The position numbers and the translations under genes are program-made. The notes under the pieces are model-generated. The model did no database searches, was not told where the DNA came from, and saw only the letters and a program-made list of their open reading frames with translations. From contig NC_081407.1 in NCBI RefSeq assembly GCF_030272615.1, positions 144,648,897-144,712,896 of the forward strand: a stretch of 64,000 nucleotides of DNA, given 5' to 3'. Source of the stretch: Cryptomeria japonica. Taxonomy: Eukaryota; Streptophyta; Pinopsida; Cupressales; Cupressaceae. Numbering within the stretch: the first letter of the stretch is position 1; every line of letters begins with the position of its first letter. Shown piece after piece: positions 59,645-64,000 of this stretch.

Positions 59645-61467
59645 ATGGAGTCACGAGAGAGATTCCCGTCGACTCAGAGTTTGTGAGCAGAGCTGACAGT
59701 CAAGGAGAGAGTCGTAGTTCAGGCTATGAGCCTGCGACATATTTTGTATGTGCCTGAGTTTCGGGCAAACATGGGATTGTTGACTGCACTGGCTGAGAGA
59801 TGGCACTCAGAGACTTGTACTTTTCATTTGGCTATGGGTGAGATGACAGTCACCTTGGAGGATGTATACATGATACTATGGATACCAATCGATGGGGAGT
59901 TAGTTCCTTATGATCGAGATGGAGACAAAGATGCACTAAGACAAGTGTTCCAAGATCTAGGATTGGAGATGAGGGCTGGACACGTGGCTTGGGATACCAT
60001 GACACAGACAGGATTAGCACTACTAGCAGTGTTGGCAGGAGTGATCAGTGGGTTTCTCTGTTTGGATAGGGTGACATGAGGATTGGCTGTGGGATGGGGG
60101 AGTACACTGGAGACATTGGTGACAGAGCACACCAGGTTTGCATGGGGACCATGTCTGCTGGCACACTTGTACTATGAGTTACATCAGTTTGTATACCATG
60201 GATCAGCAGGATTGGGCTGCGGAGTTACATTTTTCCTGGTGTGGGCATATGAGCATCTGCTAGTGACATGACCAATTCATTTCAGAGGCAGGGGCCATAG
60301 GCGCAGTTTTGTGCATTTTTATGATATGATTGCATCTCAGCCATGGATTGGGAGATTAGAGTACTGGCGCAAGGTCATTGATGAGCTCGATAGTTTAGTA
60401 TGGAGGCCATACCGAGAGTGTGAGGAGTGGGAGGATGACGCAGTGGAGCTACCATATGTGTTTAAGAGAAGATATCTGATTGGACGAACGCCATATGTTC
60501 TTGAGAGGCAGTTGGTGGATAGGGTGGGCAGGCAGTTTGGCAGGATACAACAGATGCCATAGGGCTCTAGGATGTATGCGCAGATAGTGAGAGATCAGAT
60601 GCACTTCGAGCCATTATTATCTTATGATCAGGTGGTGATGCAACTGGTAGAGATGATTCCCTTACCTTGGGATATGTGGCCAGACATAGAGGATGCTGAG
60701 ATAGATGCAAAGTATACTGCATATTGGGCAGAGCATCCATTTCCACAGCTGACGGATCCAGGGGAGCTGATAGATGGAGATGGTGGAGGTAGAGGTCGAC
60801 GGAGGAGGCAAGGTGCAGTAGGAGAGAGGAGAGTGGCTCCAAGGAGAGAGGGTGGAGAGGAGAGGCAGGCTCAGTAGGCTCACATAGTGAGGGGCAGAGG
60901 TGGATTGCCTTTACAGGTGCTAGCAGCACAGGTTCCAAGATAGGGACAGGGGTAGCCATAGGTACATGGACAGGGTGAGGGGGAGAGCAGGAGGATGAGT
61001 TACTGGCTTTGAGGGAGATCTGCCAAGGACAGGCAGATGAGATCCAGGATCTAGAGCGGGAGACGGCAAGGCTCAAGAGAGAGCTGAGGGATACTGAGTG
61101 AGAGAGGGATCAGTCTATCCAGCGCTATACAGAGGCTGAGACAACACCGAGGGCAAGGAGGCAGGCAGCAGAGGACATAGGAGTTGGATACGCCTATGTT
61201 CTACAGGCCGGGGAGGAGATAGGCTACTGGAGAGACCTATACTATGGAGCGGTGCCACCAGAGCAGTGAGATAGGAGCTTCTGTAGACCATCACGGACTA
61301 CGACGACCACCAGAGGGAGAGATAGGAGACATGCGTCTAGCGGTGGGGTCATGGGTCCTCCACCGCCACCAGATAGAGGAGGTAGGAGAGATGATCCTAG
61401 GGTGGGTCCTTCTAGGGCTCAAACTCCGTTGAGGCCAGCCAACTCCGAGAGAGGGAGTTCATCATAG
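59645..61467 (+). pseudogene. Plant mobile domain (PMD) gene, antisense inside the gypsy element
   Basis: One plus-strand frame runs from ATG 59645 (MESRERFPSTQSL) to 60,877 with five stops and no frameshift. It contains LLTALAERWHSETCTFHLAM, GEMTVTLEDVYMILWIPIDG and GDKDALRQVFQDLG, which is the signature of the plant mobile domain (usual form LTALVERWRPETHTFHLPxGE-T-TLEDVxxLLGLPIDG). Then FVHFYDMIASQPWIGRLEYW and a DPGELIDGDGGGRGRRRRQG tail follow. After a frameshift at about 60,960 a coiled coil (DELLALREICQGQADEIQDL) and a proline/arginine-rich end (GPPPPPDRGGRRDD) reach TAG 61,467. PMD proteins (MAIN/MAIL1 and transposon relatives) act in silencing or travel with mobile elements. It lies between integrase and 3' LTR, opposite to pol. 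From memory, antisense PMD-like ORFs are reported for Tat-lineage gypsy elements. Confidence 0.85.
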
Positions 61468-63152
61468 CCTTAGAGGGCTCCCTATGTATCAGTTTTGTAT
61501 CATTTGTATGATGACACCTTCGGGTGATTGTAGCCATATGATTTTTGACATCATTGTATCATGACACTTATGATTATATATATATATATATATGAGATTC
61601 ATCCTTGCGACAACTATATGCATGTGTACCTATGTGATGCTTATGTTTCTATGTGATGCTTATGATATGGATGCAAATATGTACATAATGAAATGCCATA
61701 TTTTTGTTCTTTTATGTTTTATATGTTATGCATATGCAATTGTGGATGTATGAAATGCAAATGAATATGATAATGCAAAGAACTATTTACATGATGAGAA
61801 TGTAAAATGTGCTAACATGTGTTGTGTGCAGGATGTGATGTAATTGTGATATCTATATGTATGTATGAAATGCTAATAAGTGGTAATGCAGGTGCAAACT
61901 ACACGAAATGCAAATGTTTTTGGTGTGTCATTATACTCAGTCATGTGATAGCAGGCTAAACGGACTCAAGAAGGACGCTAGAGGTCAATCAAGAAAAGGG
62001 GGATGGAAGATAGAAGATATGGAAGTGAAAGAGCTTCTTGTGCGTTATCATCATTGAGCTTTATTATGGCAAATAGGTTATGACAATCCAGATATATGTT
62101 CAACCCAGAAAGTCATTGTACCTATTTGCATGGAGATAAGACAGTTGCAAACAAGGAATGCCCCAGTTCATACTAGACCCACAGTGTCCTCATATCCTTG
62201 GACAAGTCATAGCATTAGTAAGAGACAATCCACATACGACAAAAGAAAAATAGGTGACGATACCCCATCCTCGCCTTTCTAGTCAAAGACATCCTGGAAA
62301 AGCTAAAAGACATGTCACCAAAAGATAAAATCAAAAGAAAACCAAGACTCGACACCAACATCCACTATAGTCCTCAAGTTTGGTGTCTCTTGTCACTTGT
62401 ATAAGTCAATTTGATTGTGGTCACAATGTTTACTTTCACAAAAGGATAGGTAGCACTGAACCATAATGTTGTCTGAGTTTGTTGAAAGAGTTGATTTGTT
62501 GAAGCCCATTGTTGTTGTTGTGTCTCATCTGAAACTAACTAAATCCATGAAAATCATACTTTATTACGGAGACGATGGAACTTTATTGTGGATTGACGAT
62601 GTAAGTGTTGCTTTATTGTGGATTGTGCATGGATAGACTGAAGAAAATTGGAAGAAACTATACTCCTCGAAACATGTGATGCTCTCAGTTCCACACCCAT
62701 TACTAGACGTAGGATTTGCCTTAGCCACAGATAGGAGCTGATTTATTATGGATGGAAAGGGGTGAAAAGGAGGGATTATTATGGATGGCTAACGTCCAAT
62801 CTTGGGTAGATCAATAACAAGCCATGATGGGAATGGGTAAGTTTGTTATGAATGAATAGGCCATGAGTGTGTGCAAAGTGAAAAGATGAAATGGAATCCT
62901 AAAGGAGGGAGGAGAAATGTCTCTACACATTGCACCAGTAACCTGGTTTTCACTATGGTACTTGGCCAGGGCGCCACAGAAGTGGTTTTCACCCTTGGAT
63001 GAAATGTTTTTCTATTTTCCAATTTTTTTTGTGTCACAAGGTGCCTGTTTGCCAGTTTTTCACCAAGTAACGATTTTTTATTTTTATGATTTTTTTTTGT
63101 ATTTTGAATTTTTTGATCTTTTTGTATTTTTAAATTAGGATACTCTGAAGAG
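61468..63152. other. Spacer between antisense PMD gene and integrase
   Basis: No coding is recognised. It contains a (TA)n tract at about 61,575-61,594, ATG-rich and GCATATG-rich sequence to about 61,920, and small GGATGG/TTTATTRTGGATT repeats (62,570-62,790). The ORFs of 63-73 codons at 62846-63138 look like chance. Confidence 0.5.
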
Positions 63153-63425
63153 CTATGTGTAAAACTTGCGAAGGTTCATGTTTTTGATAGGATCCTCCAA
63201 AGGTTCACCCTCTATGGTTGAGAGTTGATATGCATCAAATCCATAGGCTGTTGTGATGATGTAAGGACCAAGCCAATTTGGTTCGAACTTTCCCTTCTTC
63301 TCTCTGTCTTGCTGATTTTTAGGATTTTCTCTAAGAACTAAGTCACCCACCTCAAATGTGTGAGGCTTAACCTTATGATTGTAACTGCAACGTTCCTTGA
63401 CTGAATGATGTGCAACTTGAGTGAC
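63153..63425 (-). pseudogene. Ty3/gypsy integrase C-terminal domain
   Basis: The minus strand reads YNHKVKPHTFEVGDLVLREN, then KKGKFEPNWLGPYIITTAYG and LEDPIKNMNLRKFYT before the stop at 63,153. This is the GPY/F-type end of the integrase in Tat/Athila-like plant Ty3/gypsy elements (usual form FQVGDLVLRK ... GKFxPNWEGPYxV). The same open frame extends to 63,797, but that upstream part (SLHHAIPLSLLFAIISL and so on) does not look like integrase core, so a rearrangement or insertion lies at about 63,425. It is the pol end of the element whose 3' LTR is at 57,584-58,247. Confidence 0.8.
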
Positions 63426-64000
63426 TATCTTCCTTGATAACGGAACTGAGATAAAATTACTAATGTGCGGACTACACAGACCCATATGCATTTCACATAA
63501 AGAAGTTTGGGCATCCCTGATAACAAAGTCCTTCGAGGAAGCTCCATTAAAGGTCCATGATGAATCACCAAAAGGGAAAGGATGTGTGGAACAAATGGAT
63601 GAGTTATGAAGGCTTATGATTGCAAAAAGAAGTGAAAGTGGGATGGCATGATGAAGACTTAGGATCAACAAGTATTCTTTTTTACTTGAAATTTTAGAAC
63701 TTTTAGCCCCAGTTATTTTGATATTAGGGGAGATCAATTCTTGCTCTTTTTCTTTCATAGTATTTTTATCCTTGACATTGATTTTTGCAGAGTCCAATAG
63801 CTTTTGATTTTGATTTGGACTGAAGGACTTTTCTTTATTTTTGACTTTTAGATTTTTCTTTTCAAGGCTTGATTTTTGATCCCCAAGTAGTAAGGGCTTT
63901 TTTTATTCTTGTTGATCCAAGTCTAAGAGCGGAGTGGAAATGGAATGAGTGGATGAAATGGTAAGGCTATGTGAGTTCTCAAGAGGGTTGGTGATACACT
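63426..64000. other. Unassigned sequence upstream of the integrase domain
   Basis: Contains the continuing open frame to 63,797 on the minus strand (MDSAKINVKDKNTMKEKEQE) and no recognisable integrase core motif. The rest of the gypsy element should lie beyond the window edge. Confidence 0.4.

Noticed and set aside
60567-61076. 169-codon minus-strand ORF opposite the PMD gene
   Set aside because: Antisense shadow of the GC-rich PMD 3' half; no domain, and the opposite strand has clear protein signatures.

Overview
The window looks like nuclear DNA of a seed plant with a very large, repeat-rich genome. It is AT-rich, gene-poor and built mostly from old, nested transposable elements: LINE, Ty1/copia and Ty3/gypsy elements, a large TIR element and MITE-like foldbacks. 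Several plant-typical marks are present, namely a tRNA-iMet-type primer binding site, an L1-type LINE with an RNase H domain, a plant mobile domain gene, and GT-AG introns of about 100-150 bp. LTR starts of the type TGTAGACACCTAAAA suggest a conifer, perhaps Cupressaceae, but that is a judgement from memory. There are no rRNA, tRNA, CRISPR or bacterial operon features.

Layout. 1-1.6 kb: decayed LINE. 2.25-2.95 kb: broken, unrecognised coding remnant. 5.7-9.1 kb: LTR-like AT-rich repeats. 10.5-10.8 kb: gag remnant. 10.85-15.09 kb: small LTR retroelement with two ~1.6-kb LTRs, an iMet-type PBS and only a short coiled-coil ORF. 16.8-22.2 kb: two Ty1/copia bodies on the minus strand sharing one LTR, with a solo LTR inserted into the RNase H of one of them (clean target duplication). 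22.2-27.5 kb: LTR-like sequence and a 408-bp tandem duplication. 28.0-29.0 kb: an apparently intact three-exon gene (151 aa) with a foldback MITE in intron 2. 31.2-32.0 kb: LINE endonuclease remnant. 32.6-33.5 kb: an intact single-exon 276-aa gene with an acidic tract. 36.7-40.3 kb: a very long minus-strand ORF broken by many stop codons but, over 917 codons, by no frameshift; a GGGGTTCCGAGG-type minisatellite and a TATA-like box lie upstream.

The most striking object is 41,916-54,734, which I read as one ~12.8-kb DNA transposon. It has matching inverted ends (GGGTWWGTGCAGGATCA), a 4-bp ATAA target duplication and subterminal GGATATCGGATTT-type repeats at both ends. Inside are a ~1.3-kb palindrome with microsatellite arms and a plus-strand transposase-like gene (44.2-48.7 kb) killed by stops, frameshifts and a 1.59-kb LTR-like insertion. 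It also holds a 359-bp tandem repeat and a minus-strand six-exon gene (51,911-53,835) that reads cleanly for 461 aa, with every intron GT-AG and phase 0. An intact second gene inside an element with a dead transposase is the main candidate for an undescribed system.

55.6-57.6 kb holds the pol remnant of a Ty3/gypsy element on the minus strand. A second Ty3/gypsy element interrupts its reverse transcriptase at 57,584: its 3' LTR (57,584-58,247) and polypurine tract are followed by minisatellites, a full-length but stop-ridden plant mobile domain gene in antisense orientation (59.6-61.5 kb), and the integrase C-terminal domain (63.15-63.43 kb). This element runs off the right edge. The nonsense codons I could assess in the mobile domain gene and in the 36.7-40.3 kb ORF are nearly all explicable by C-to-T (or G-to-A) transitions, as expected for methylated, silenced DNA. 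All family assignments rest on reading motifs by eye; no search was run.
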